Positions 21,700 through 32,425 of a stretch of 64,000 bases of DNA are shown here, piece after piece. A program made the translations under genes and the position numbers. This stretch comes from Channallabes apus (lineage: Eukaryota; Chordata; Actinopteri; Siluriformes; Clariidae), in NCBI GenBank assembly GCA_030522415.1, contig CM060109.1, positions 26,027,801 through 26,091,800 of the forward strand, written 5' to 3'. How positions within the stretch are numbered: the first letter of the stretch is position 1; every line of letters starts with the position of its first letter. The notes under the pieces are model-generated. The model ran no database searches. It was not told where the DNA came from and saw nothing but the letters and a program-made list of their open reading frames with translations.

Positions 21700-24420
21700 G
21701 TACATGATAAATTTAGATTTTTTTGCTCTTATTGCTGCCCAGTAAAACTATTGGGGTGAAGATTTCATATGTAAATTAGGTATAAACCTCTTGAGACTAA
21801 ACCAGTATTGAGCCTGAGGATTTCACTCTTGTGAAATGTGATCCGTTGCCCCTGTTGTATGTGTATGAATGGAAGCTCTGCACTTCAACTGTGAGTTCAG
21901 TAAATGCTACGGTGATAGACAAATATATACCAGTAAACACATTATGATATTAGATATGTGTCACGTATCTCATTTTTTTAAAGATAAGCTTAGATGTGTA
22001 GTTAATGTAGAGATAAGCAGTGTGCACATGAGAAAATGTAGCACAGTAAAGTGTCACAGTAATGTCGCTTAATCACAGTAGGGACACCCCTAATGTGTTA
22101 TTGGATAAAAGTAATAAGGATGAGGGAGAAAAAATAAAATAAATAAATTATTGGGCCTTTGAGTGACATGTGGTATGAATGAGAGTGATTGAGAATGAAC
22201 CTCTTATCTGACATTACATTACAGTCACAGAGAAACAAATGCTGATGCAATGCTGAAAAATAATGTGTTAAAGTATAAAAGAACTGTATATATTACAGTA
22301 CCTACAGTCACAAGACCTGGCCAGGCAGAAAAAATTAAGTTATCAGCATGCGGAGCTTTTTCTTTTCTTTTTTAAAAAGAATTTATGTTTATAATTACTC
22401 ACTAAAATGTATGGGCTAATGGCAAGCACGATGTAGGTTTAATTAAGGGAAGTGAACTGGCGGTGATCACCCCAAAGTAAAATTTAGGCCCTACAAACTT
22501 CATACTGTATCTACCCGAGTCTTTAACTGAAATAATGCCAGTGTTTAATTCTTTATTTTAAAGCTGTTGTCATGGTAAACATCAGCAACTTCTTATTGTC
22601 CAGCAGAACAAGGTCATAAAGCAAACCATATAAAAGCTACAATTCGCACATAAGTCATATCTTAGGTCAAATTGTTTTGGGACAAGATAAAACTTTGGAT
22701 CCAAGTACAGTAGTAGTCCAAAATATTCTAAAACAAATAAGAAAATTGACGCTAAAGTAGAAATGTAAAAAGTAAAAGTGTTTTATTGCAGAAAAGTTAA
22801 TTTGATTTATACAATCCTCGAGGCCCCAGTGAGCTACACACTCATGGGAAGGGTCTACTGGCCCACAGTGCACTTAGTTGAACTCCGGAAGCAAGAACAA
22901 TCTTTAATTGAATCAAATTTGGCAGTATAAACTACTTTAATATTGGACATTTCAAATTCTAAAAGGCCTTTTACAAAAACTGTTGATGAAAAGAATTGTT
23001 GCATGATTTCAGACTGGCTGCAGAAAAAAAAAAAAAAAAAGATAGATAGAGAGAGAAACAATGAGATCTTTATCTCACTTCTCAGCCAAATCAGATCCTG
23101 TAGCAGCAGCATCACCCATGTGTTTATGTCCAGTACCAGAAGCTGAGAAGGCAGGTATAGAATAAAGATGTATAGTGGGCTACAGTAATTTGACATTTCT
23201 AGTTCATGAAGTTTCAGTATCTTTTATACAGAGAAGAATCACACTTATTTGCAACAGAGTGGTTAAAGTACAATACTAAATTATAAATATCAATGTGGAA
23301 AGATGTATAGTTCTAAACCTCTAACTCTTTTCTTTCACTGTTAAACAACTTTGTTCCACTAGGATTGATCCACAGTAAGCGCCACTACAGAATCCGGATA
23401 TAAAATGAACGTGGATGGAACAATATTTTGTGATAGAGAAATAGGTGTTAACAGGAGTTTGTCATAGTTATAGCACATGAAATTTAAATAGTGTAAATGT
23501 AATGCTCAAACTAACAAATTATATTCTATTTCAGAAAAGCAGATGCAGCAGCGAAGGCCGTGGCCAAACTTCCCCTTTCCTATAACCATAACATGTGTGT
23601 GTGTGTCTAATGCTCTCACCCCCACAGCTAACCTTGAAGAGCTTCAGAGCTACAGTCACTCCAGGAGAGGAAACACTCTGGAGAAGAGCGGGATGTGTTT
23701 TGACAGAAGGGGTTTGGTACGACAACCAATCACAAGCCGTGTCTGCCTATAAAGCTATTTCCTTTCTATGCTAAGTTGACACACGTGTAAGGACCATGTG
23801 TCAAAAGGGGGAATAAGCGATAGTATGTGCATTTGTGTTTCTAATAACATACTGTACTGTAGATAAAGGAATTAAGATGAAGCCAGAGCACACAAAAAGT
23901 AAAAGGACATTGTGAAGATGAAATGTTATGTTATTGTGCAAAACTCTTTGAGGATTTATTTTTAATACAGGCCCACTGACAGTGCTCCTAACACCACAAA
24001 AAGAAGTCAAAGTAGTGGAAACAGAGATGAGGGTACACGCCAGCTACCCCAAACATGTTCCAGAACCGAAGAGAAAACAACACAGAGGTCAACAAGGGTG
24101 AGCAGTGACGTGCTAGTAACCTCTCCTGTGAACCCCAACAGACCCTCACCTGCACGCAAAGTGCATGGGTCAGAAGAACCAACTAGAGTGGACAGAAACA
24201 ACGCAGAACCACAACTCTCCACTCAAATTCATCACAACAATAAGTACACTACATTTGAGGACAACACATGAAGAAATTGTAAGGTGTCAAAGTAGCAGTA
24301 GCACGGAGTAACATTGGTGACATAAAAGTAATTAGAGTTAAAAGTAAGTGTTGTAACTACTGACAGGACAGAAGACTGTTTTAGAGGACGGAGAATATTA
24401 GTGACTGAGATTATTCACAC
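21700..24420. other. Proviral interior without sense pol
   Basis: About 2.7 kb between the env-like and gag-like parts, where pol would be expected. The minus strand shows no polymerase or integrase motifs. The plus strand has a pol-like piece (23545-23760) and other short open stretches bounded by AG/GT (about 22800-22912 and 23987-24240) that I cannot name. A purine run 'tcaaaagggggaata' lies at about 23799-23813 on the plus strand. A (A)18 tract lies at 23022-23040. Confidence 0.5.
23545..23760 (+). pseudogene. Pol-like fragment (RNase H end / linker), opposite strand
   Basis: Plus-strand codons near 23540 give ADAAAKAVAKLPL, like the end of a retroviral RNase H. After a short TG tract another frame gives TPGEETLWRRAGCVLTEGVW, like the connector before integrase. 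The two parts are in different frames and no integrase follows. The strand is opposite to gag and env of the surrounding provirus. Identification is by resemblance only. Confidence 0.35.
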
Positions 24421-24507
24421 TACAGACATTGAATTTTTATATATATATTTTTTTTTTGACTCACCCTCTCCTTCGGGTCTGCTCCCCACGCCCCCGGCCT
24501 TTTTCTG

Positions 24508-25803
24508 TCAATTTCCACCCTGATCCTCACCTCTCCTAATCCATTCCTCTCCTCTGCTCCTTCTCGGACAGTCTCTAATCCAATGGTCTTCACTTCCGCA
24601 TGCATAACAGCCATTTGTTCTCCCACGTCCACGTCCACGGCCTCCTCGTCCTCTTCCACGTCTCCTGTACTGTACATCCACAGTTTGTCTTACCATCTGC
24701 AACACTGCCAGCTATGCTTTGTGACTCTGGTCTTCTCTCTTCCTGTTGCGCTTATCTTGTTCTTGTGATACCAGCTTTTCCGCGTGTATTGCATGTTGTT
24801 CAATGAGACTAAGTTTTCCAGTGTCCCATCCAACGCATGTGTTTTTCACCTTCTGAGCGATGTCCTCCTGTAATCCATTTATGAAACTGTTCCTCAAATG
24901 TGCTTCATACGGTGAAATTGCTGCCACAGAAATGTCTGCAGGCCTCTCCAATCCGCTGTTTGCATCATGTACCTCAGTGAGACGGGTGAGATAGTGTGAC
25001 ACGCTCTCTCCTGGTTGCTGTTTGCACATTGATATTTTAGTCATATCCATTTTTGCTGGGAACGCTTCTTTACACGCTGCTGTAAGGGACACCACAGAAC
25101 CGTTAAATGCTTGGTTTTCTTCATGATCAGCCTGAGCTCGCCGTGCGAAAAACATTGTCCGTTGGCCAGAAATACTTAATCTTTGCAAAGTCCGCACCTA
25201 GTTTTCTCCCCAAAAGTCGTCGCATTTCATAAGATGTCGGGCGAAACTCTGAGCAAAATCTGCTCATTTCATCACCGAATTTCTGTCCTCCCCCCTCTCT
25301 CGGGTCTGGGAGTTGTCTATGTGCATTTTCGATGTCCTTTATTGTCCATGGTCGGTGAACAAGCATCGCTGTGCCATCCGCCCCTGCTACTTCCATCATT
25401 GTAGCAGTGATTACTTGATGAACACTTCCTGTAGCTCCTAAAAGTTCCTCTCTCTCTCGTTCTCGCTGTCATCAGGTGGTGGTTGTCGATCAGCCTTTTC
25501 TCTTTTCAGCTGAGCCTTGGTTCGAGTATGTGACGAAATTGGAGACAGAGCCGTGCTTGCTGTGCTGGCTGTGCTTGCTGTGCTGGCTGTGCTGGGGCCT
25601 GGGGCCTGCCGAGAAGTCTCTTGTCCATGTTGTCTTACTGGATCTGCTGAAGGGGCTATCTGTCTAATAGCTGGGGGTCGCGGGGGGCAGCCGTCCAGGT
25701 CGGGATCTGAAACAAACTTAACACACTGAAAAGGATCAATGTTTTGTGCTTGCATTTTAGGTTGTATGCGTTTTTCTCTTCTGTTTCTGCTTCTGCCTTC
25801 CAC
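24508..25803 (-). pseudogene. Gag-like region, broken reading frame
   Basis: Sense-strand gag-like sequence in several frames. 25803-25438 is a basic N-terminal part with a nine-base-repeat run coding Ser-Thr-Ala (25548-25605). 25399-25127 and 25197-24712 resemble capsid (major-homology-like area, helical, ends with a Lys/Arg/Glu-rich helix). 24705-24508 is a nucleocapsid with an Arg-Gly-rich stretch and one zinc knuckle of C-x2-C-x4-H-x4-C form. Two frame changes (near 25420 and 25160) and one in-frame stop (24712-24714, between capsid and nucleocapsid) interrupt it. No protease follows. Confidence 0.75.
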
Positions 25804-26762
25804 ATATTAAATCCTACCCAATTAATGTTTACTTTGTTATTCTTTTTGTTATTGTAATTATCTATCTACACATGATTCACACATCCACAACTCAAAAGCA
25901 ATCTCAGTAATTAATAATTCTACATTTCTCTTTTTTTTTTCTTTTGTTTTCCCTGGATTTCCACAGTTCTCAAACATTTCTCATAACATAATTTAGATGT
26001 TATCTTTACCAAGGAACGCCACAAGCGTAACAATCTTTTTTTTTTTTTTTGCTGTTACCCATGATTTTTACTTGTCAATTTACACGTGCCACTAACTCAC
26101 AGTGAGCTCTCACAGTCCCCTTGACTGCTACCGGTGCAGCAGTTTGCACTCTGCCATAAAGTCCTCTTGACTTTACCGGTGCACTTTACACTCTACCTTA
26201 ATTTACCTCAACAGTCCCCTTGACTGTTTTTCCCGTAAAGTCCTATTGACTTTTACGTGTGCACCTTGCAACCCTGCACTCTGACTTGCTTTTACCTCCG
26301 GAGGTCCTCACACCGAGCACGTCTGCTGCGGGGCCAAGTTTTTCGGAAACGAGGCGAAACCAGTACCCTATCTCTCTCTTTTGTGCGCCTTTGCACTCTT
26401 TTGGGTACTTTTCACGAATCCCAGACTCGTGTGATAGATCCAAGTTTAAATCTATCCCAGCCACTGTGAGAAAGTGCACTTAATACTCAATTACAACTTA
26501 CTTTAACTTTAACAATTACAACTTACTTTAACAATTACAACTTAAAGACTTACAACTTAAAAAATTTCCTTACCACACTATTTTAGTTCTTTTAACTCAC
26601 TCCGGTGTTGAGGTGACATGGTGAATCCCCGGTCCTCTCACGCTCGATTGCCAATTAAGCGTTTGAGATGAAGTGAAAAGCCTTCAAGGCGTCAGCGCTT
26701 ACGCCTCCCCGGGATTCTCCAATGCCTTCCTCAAACACGGAGAACTGCCGACAACGCCAAGT
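25804..26762 (-). other. Proviral leader
   Basis: Untranslated region between the 5' LTR and the gag ATG at 25803. Pyrimidine-rich on the plus strand, with T-runs at 25928 and 26036-26050. It contains the hairpin row and imperfect repeats of 'accggtgca...tttgcactct' beside each hairpin. The primer-site-like sequence lies at its right end. Confidence 0.6.
26100..26260 (-). ncRNA. Row of four stem-loops in the proviral leader
   Basis: Hairpins at 26113-26127, 26157-26175, 26210-26228 and 26235-26256 share the plan stem-GTC, five-base loop, GAC-stem. The outer stem bases change together (CAGTC/GACTG, TAAAGTC/GACTTTA, AACAGTC/GACTGTT, TAAAGTC/GACTTTTA with one bulge). Plus-strand loops are CCCTT, CTCTT, CCCTT, CTATT. 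They lie between the LTR and the first gag ATG, where retroviral dimerisation/packaging signals are found. Function is inferred. Confidence 0.55.
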
Positions 26763-27196
26763 TGTGGTGGAAATTCTGAAACCAATATAAAGACAAGTAA
26801 TCCATACACTGGGTAAGAGCAAAGTAGCAAAGGTTTTATTTTAAACTTCTGCAGAAGGACCAGTCTCATACAGCAAACAGTTGCAGCATAGAGAAAGGTG
26901 ATCTCTTTCTCTAGCTGACCTATTTTATACACAAACATCTCTGTTAACATAATCAACGCCCCGTACGTGAAGTTCCTACATTCAAACTCATGACTCTTTA
27001 TCTGCCCCAGACTAGATGTCCATACCTTATCATTTATTCAGGGACAACTACAATCAGGTTGTTTCTATTCTGTTCTCGGCCTTGTGTCTCTAAGCTTCGA
27101 CAACTAAGTTCAAACTTCTAAGGCCTACGTTACACACTTACTACAAGAATCAAATAGAATTAATACATATAATTAAAATATGATTTTTCCATTACA
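26763..27196 (-). repeat. Proviral 5' LTR (promoter copy)
   Basis: Same length and structure as the 3' LTR. In minus-strand sense it precedes the leader and gag, so it would drive transcription from the TATA-like sequence at about 26925-26935. It is followed immediately by a putative primer-binding site beginning TGGCGTTGTCGG two bases after the LTR end. Confidence 0.9.
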
Positions 27197-27200
27197 ATGG

Positions 27201-27370
27201 TTAGACTACACCTCTTCTAAACAGTACAGTAGGGTGGGTATCAAGCCCAGGAAACATTTTCTCCAACTCTCCATTGCTCATGTAGTGAGCCTTTTCAGAC
27301 AGTCAGACAGAAGACGATCCTTTGATCTAGGAGGATTTAAATATGAGAAACTTACCAACTTAAGCTTACC
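27201..27370. other. No recognisable feature
   Basis: Short flank between the provirus and the next LINE. No gene or repeat recognised. Confidence 0.4.
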
Positions 27371-29395
27371 AACTTGGAGGACGCTGAGAGGAGAGGGCGC
27401 TGGCGCTCGCTGTTCGCTGCTTCTCCTGCTGCTGTTTTTATTTTTATACGGACTATTTTAGTAACCCGAAAGCTATATATATATATTTTTTTTTTGTTTA
27501 GTTTTTTACCTTTGTTTTTTGGCGTTTTTCAGCGGTGCTAAGACGTTGAGTGCTTCCTTGGATGTCCGCTTTGTGGTCTTGATACACAGGAGTTTTTGAG
27601 CCTGGTTTCGCTGCCTCTGCAGTTATTTTTGAGTCTGTATCTCGGCGTTTGGCGCGTGGCTAGCTTTGTTTTGCTAGTTTTCCGGCGACCGGCATGAAGC
27701 TAAAATACACCATCTCGCAGTTGTTAAGTCATAACAATTATTCCCTTCGAACGTGCATTTCAGCCATAAAAGAACTTCTTCGCCGACCGTGCTATGTCCA
27801 TAGAAGTCCTCGGCGAAAGTTTGTTTACCATCAGCCTGGCTGTTCTGCTTCCTCCATTCCACCTGTATGGACCGCTGTCGCTCATCAAACACATCATCAG
27901 AGTGATGTTACTCCAGGTGTTTGTAGCATGGGAAACACCACGAGATTTCTGTAGGACAGCTTCGGAAATTTTCCGAGGATGCCACTCACCAAGCAGGACA
28001 GAAAATGCGGAGTGGATCTCACTGTATTACGGCCATTACAGAAATTTACTACACCAAAAATGTTCAAAAAAGAACTTTTTAATTCACAATCTCTCACAAA
28101 TAAATCAGTCCTTATACAAGATCATATTATGGACAAAGACTTGGATTTTATGTGCATAATGTAAACATGGCATCAGCCAGAGGTTTTTTTAGCACTAAAT
28201 GAAGCTTGCCCCCGTGGTTATAGCTACCTGGAGAAAGGCTTAGCTGTATTATACCAGCAACTGGATCTCTGTCCCCTCACTGTGCCTACACTGTCTTCAT
28301 TTGAATGCCTTGCATTTAAGTGTAATGCACCTCTTCCCATGACAATGCTGCTTATTTATCGACCCCCTAAAACAAACTCAGTGTTTATCTCTGAGATGCA
28401 TGATTTTCTTATATCCATCTGTACTACTTCTGCTAACATTATTATACGTGGTGACTTTAATGTTCATGTAGACACTCCCTCTGTGTTTTTACAACTACTG
28501 GACTGCCAATCTTCAACAGCATGTTGATGTTCCCACACATTTCAGAGGGCATATCTTGGATCTGGTTATTACAAACTCTGTACCCATTAGCAACCTTTTT
28601 GTGTATGATCTGGGGATGTCAAATATAGAACTGTCTGCTTCTCACGTTCAGCCCCCTGGTATACATGTGAGCTGCCGAAGATGAAGACAGCTTGGTGTGT
28701 TCTTGAGTGACGTCTACAGGCCTCAGGACTCACTGTTCATAAGCAAGTTTACAGAGAACATCAGAAGGCATATGCAAGAGCATTGAGAGCTGCAAGATCA
28801 CAGTTTTATTCGAATATCATTAACAATAGCTCTGGAAATTCAAAGCAACTTTTCTCTACTATTAATTGCCTATTGAAACCACAATTTCAATCTCATCTGG
28901 AAGCTTCAGAGGAGAAATGCAATAACATCATTACTTTCTTCAAGAAAAAAGTGGATACCATCCGCTCGTCTCTATCGAGTTCCTCTGCACTACCTGTCCT
29001 GATGGATGACCCACAGCCAGGGAATTTGCAACCTTTCAGCTGTTTCTCTAAAGTTACACAGCAAGAGGTTGAGGTCATTGTCAGAAAGATGAAACCATCA
29101 AATTACGCTCTGGACCCTTTTCCTACAGTTTTGGTTAAATCCAACCAGTCCCCTGATTACCAGGATAATAAATCACACTCTCCAGACTGGATATGTTCTC
29201 GCTACATTGAAATCTGCTATCATCAGACCACTTTTTTAAAAATCCACCTTAGATCCAGACGTACTTGCAAACTACGTGCCCATTTCTAACCTCCTGTTCC
29301 TTTCAAAAGTGCTGGAAAAAGTAATTGCTGCACAGCTTCAGTCTCATCTAAAACAAAATAATTTGTTTGAGAAATTCCAGTCTGTGTTAGGTGAC
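27371..29395 (+). pseudogene. Decayed LINE (L2/CR1-like), endonuclease to RT start
   Basis: A GC-richer 5' region (27371-27690) precedes broken coding sequence. Endonuclease motifs are GYSYLEKGLAVLY, LLIYRPPKTNS and IIRGDFNVHVDTP (28225-28480), then LDLVITNS. A linker open frame at 28783-29160 includes QLFSTINCLLKP and VIVRKMKPSNYALDPFPTV. An RT start (NLLFLSKVLEKVIAAQLQSH, QNNLFEKFQS) ends near 29393, where the sequence switches to an unrelated LINE tail. Stops and frame changes are frequent. It has no RT catalytic core. Confidence 0.7.
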
Positions 29396-29740
29396 AGACA
29401 GTTCAGCTACTGTATAATAGTTGATGTTAGTTGATGTTAGAATGGAGTCCAGGTAGTTATTGGAGACTCAGATAGACTTGTAGAAAGTTCCAGTCCTGAA
29501 CTATCGAATTGTCAAGTCCCCAGAGAAACAGTTGCCAACACCAGTCGAGGCCAGAACCGTCTTCTAAGTAGAGAGAATCATTCCCAGACACCAGACGCAT
29601 CCCAAAAAGACACATGGGTCATCCATGTGACGAGATCTCCATCCAGAAGCGGGGCACCAGGATGGGTCAGATAGGTCTGGAGGGCAGAGGGAGTCTGAAT
29701 CACTGGCAGCTCAGGAATGACATGTATACAGATGTCGCCT
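29396..29740 (-). repeat. LINE 3' UTR fragment
   Basis: From 'ataatagttgatgttag' to 'ctggcagctcaggaatgacatgt' it matches 52360-52680 with about one change in fifteen. In the 52-kb copy this block continues into a LINE tail, so this is a piece of L2-type 3' UTR. Confidence 0.6.
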
Positions 29741-29749
29741 TTAAGACTG

Positions 29750-30125
29750 CGGGTGTTTTCCAGCGAGAGGCCGCAATTTAGCGCGCGGCGTGCCGCGATT
29801 TGCTGGAGGCAACATTCAGGAATTTAAAATAAATGTGTTGTGCTTCACTGAATATCCGCCAGATGGCGCATGGAAGGACTTTATCTAAAAGCCGGACCAA
29901 GTACAAATGAATTGTGTATAAGGTTAACCGTTAACCTAAAACAATATTGTTTCCAATGCTGTAGCAAACATGAATTTTATTTTGTTTTACAACAGATATT
30001 TCATGATGAACGTGTGTATATGTGCTTCATGTTATATTCATAATGATGAAATGAGACGCCCAAATTCGTGCTTTAAAGTTTCTTATATAGTTTTTGTAAT
30101 GTCTTAACAGGTACAAAATAATGAA
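29750..30125 (+). repeat. Dispersed repeat X, empty-site copy
   Basis: Continuous counterpart of the interrupted copy at 16427-19940 on the other strand. It has a single GTTTTTGT at 30090-30097, where the other copy has the hAT flanked by ACAAAAAC duplications. It has a single TA near 30017-30020 where the other copy has the 1620-bp Tc1. It therefore shows the pre-insertion state for both elements. Confidence 0.75.
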
Positions 30126-30918
30126 AGACATGGCCATGCCGTGGTTTAAATGGTCTTGAAATTAATTTAATTTCCTGATAGTAGGCTATCTGATAGTGTT
30201 AACTATGCGAATGTCCTGATTCGTGAATATGCCAACATGTCTTTTTTAAAACGTAAAAATGAGTCAACATCATCAGAAGACATGAATTAACAATGTGTAT
30301 GTGTTTGTATGTGCATACAGTATATTATATAAGTATGTGTTTGTGTGCGTGTCTCATATGTAACATTCATATAAAATGCAATTCATGATAAGTGTATGTT
30401 GTTAAAATATTTGTGGATATGTATGTAACGACGCGGCTCGCGCGAGGGGCGGAGCCGTGCATAAGCTGTTCAGAACAGGCCGGGTCGTGATACCGGACAC
30501 TCCGTGTGATCATTCGGTCGCACCAGTAAAAGGTGTCAGTGCCAAAGACAAAGCGCGCTGGAGAAGACACAAGCAAAGCCCAAGCCTCTGTCTGTCTAAG
30601 ACCCCGGAGAGAGAGTAAAGGAGAGCAACACGAATCAGCGCTCTCAGGTTAAATTGCACAAAGCACAAACTCTACTCTCTCTCTTCCTATGAATCCTCAG
30701 TAAAGCCATAAGTCCCGAGAGCATCTTTAGTTTTTTGTTTTAGTTTCCAGAATCCCATCCGTTCTCGCATAGACGACGCAGCTCTGATTATTTTGTGTTT
30801 TCAGTTTTCTTTTGAAAAAAGATTCATTACACTATCATTTCATTACATCTGATAGTGTTAACTATGTGTCGCCATCATCAGAAGACATGAATGAACAATA
30901 TATATATATATATATATA

Positions 30919-30947
<29 letters not shown>
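30126..30947. other. Unassigned, with internal duplication and CpG-rich block
   Basis: 'ctgatagtgttaactatg' and 'catcatcagaagacatgaa' occur at about 30190-30290 and again at 30850-30890, so a segment of about 660 bases is bounded by related sequence. The block 30421-30620 is CpG-rich (gacgcggctcgcgcgagggg). It could be a promoter or LTR-like region, but no counterpart was found. (TA)n and (TG)n tracts lie at 30898-30947. Confidence 0.35.
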
Positions 30948-30950
<3 letters not shown>

Positions 30951-31956
30951 GGCCGTGCAGAGACGTTTAAAGGGGCGGGTGCTCAAAGTTAAAAAAAGAT
31001 AGAACATGCTGAATAACAACAACTCACATTCATAACGAATCTAATATGGAATTGCATCATACTGTATGACTGTCATCAGGTCGGGACAATGCAAAGCAAA
31101 CGTAGCCTATGTTTTACCTGATGGCGTACAATGTTGCTGTTGATTATTATATTATTAGTAATAATTTTTAAGAATCTATACACATAAAACACACAAACAT
31201 GCAGTGCTTATTAAATGTTTAAATATGTATATTAAAGATACAATAATTTTACTGCTGTAAAATCAGCATTTTATCTAATTTGAAATATAAACCTAATATT
31301 ATCTGTTACTTAATATATTTTCTTTAAAAACAGTGTTTTTTTTATATCATAAATATAATAATCCATAATTATGTGGATATCCATATTAGATGGCTTTTAG
31401 TGAAATAAAACTGTAACTTACTTTGAAACTTCACATGTTCCCTAAAACGGTGGACACAGAGCTACAGACCCCCCTGTAACCTCCTTACCCAGTTAGCTAG
31501 CAATTAATGACCACCACTACTTGTGCAGTTCATAAAAGGACAGGTAATGTTTGTTGCGCTGTTGCACAAACAGCACGCTCATTTATTTCAATTCATTTGT
31601 TGTTATAGACTATAGTGTGCGCTGTACACCCTATTTACTGTTTTGCTACAGTCTGCACCTTCCAGTTAATTTGCCTGCTTCTCCTCCAGCTCCGCACCGC
31701 CCAGCCTGCAGAAAATGCGCGTGCACTTTGCGTGCTCGTACCCGGCTCGTAACGAGCATTGGTTAATGGCAGGCATGTGACTGATGCAAGCCAGATCCTT
31801 TTATTTAGCAAAATTGAGATTAATAGTTACATTTTATTGTTGAGGGGCAAAGACCCTCCATACGCACATACACAGAAAAAAGGGCACTTGAGGCATCCTG
31901 GAGGAAAGGGGCGGGTGCTCAAGCACCCGCCGCCCTCCCCCCTCTGCACGTGCCTG
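30948..31956. mobile_element. Non-autonomous DNA element with CAGG...CCTG ends
   Basis: Left end cagggccgtgcagagac...ggggcgggtgctcaa; right end, reverse-complemented, caggcacgtgcagaggg...cgggtgcttga. These are imperfect inverted repeats of about 40 bases. It is inserted in a TA/TG simple repeat, so the target duplication is unreadable. No transposase frame is seen inside; a 71-codon frame at 31551 has no known domain. Confidence 0.55.
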
Positions 31957-32425
31957 TATATATGTGTGTGTGTGTGTGTGTGTGTCTTTACAGTATATAC
32001 AACGTGAAAGCGCGCTCAGTTACAGCTCAGTCCCTCTTCTCACCTTTGATACTGTAGGTGAGAAGTTATCAAACCGGTTTCGGATGGGGGAATTGGCACA
32101 ATTCAGGGGTTTAAAACTATTTAACAAGACCGAGACGTCTCTGCCTAAAATGTATTTCTCCAGCAAAACATAGAATAAATAGAAATAAAATTTTTAATAT
32201 TAATAATATTGATCTTAGCTGAATGGTCTAATTCTCAAAACCGTTTAAGAAAGACTTAACACACTATAACTAGAATATTTACAAAACTGCAGAAAATGTT
32301 TACAAAACTTTCAGACAACTGAAAGGTTGTCTTATGAATAATAAAAAACAACTCATAACTCAAAAAGATCATATGTTTTAATATATATTTTTTTAGATCA
32401 TAAATAGACATGAATTAACTATATA
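31957..32425. other. No gene recognised
   Basis: (TG)n at 31960-31985, then unassigned AT-rich sequence up to the TA at 32424-32425 that flanks the next Tc1. Confidence 0.5.

Larger units (their letters stand above)
20275..27196 (-). mobile_element. Endogenous retrovirus provirus with near-identical LTRs
   Basis: Two 434-bp LTRs (20275-20708 and 26763-27196) enclose about 6.05 kb. A perfect 4-bp duplication ATGG at 20271-20274 and 27197-27200 marks the integration. A polypurine tract (minus strand caaaagggggaaat) abuts the left LTR, and a TGG-starting primer-site-like sequence follows the right LTR, so the genome reads on the minus strand. A gag-like region (25803-24508) and an env-like region (21671-21095) lie in sense, but no sense-strand pol is recognisable between them. 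Reading frames are broken. By eye the LTRs differ at two positions. Class is probably gamma/epsilon-like but is not settled. Confidence 0.88.

Noticed and set aside
23987..24240. Host exon trapped in the provirus
   Set aside because: An AG precedes the open stretch but there is no good GT donor at its end and no recognisable protein family; noted only as unassigned.
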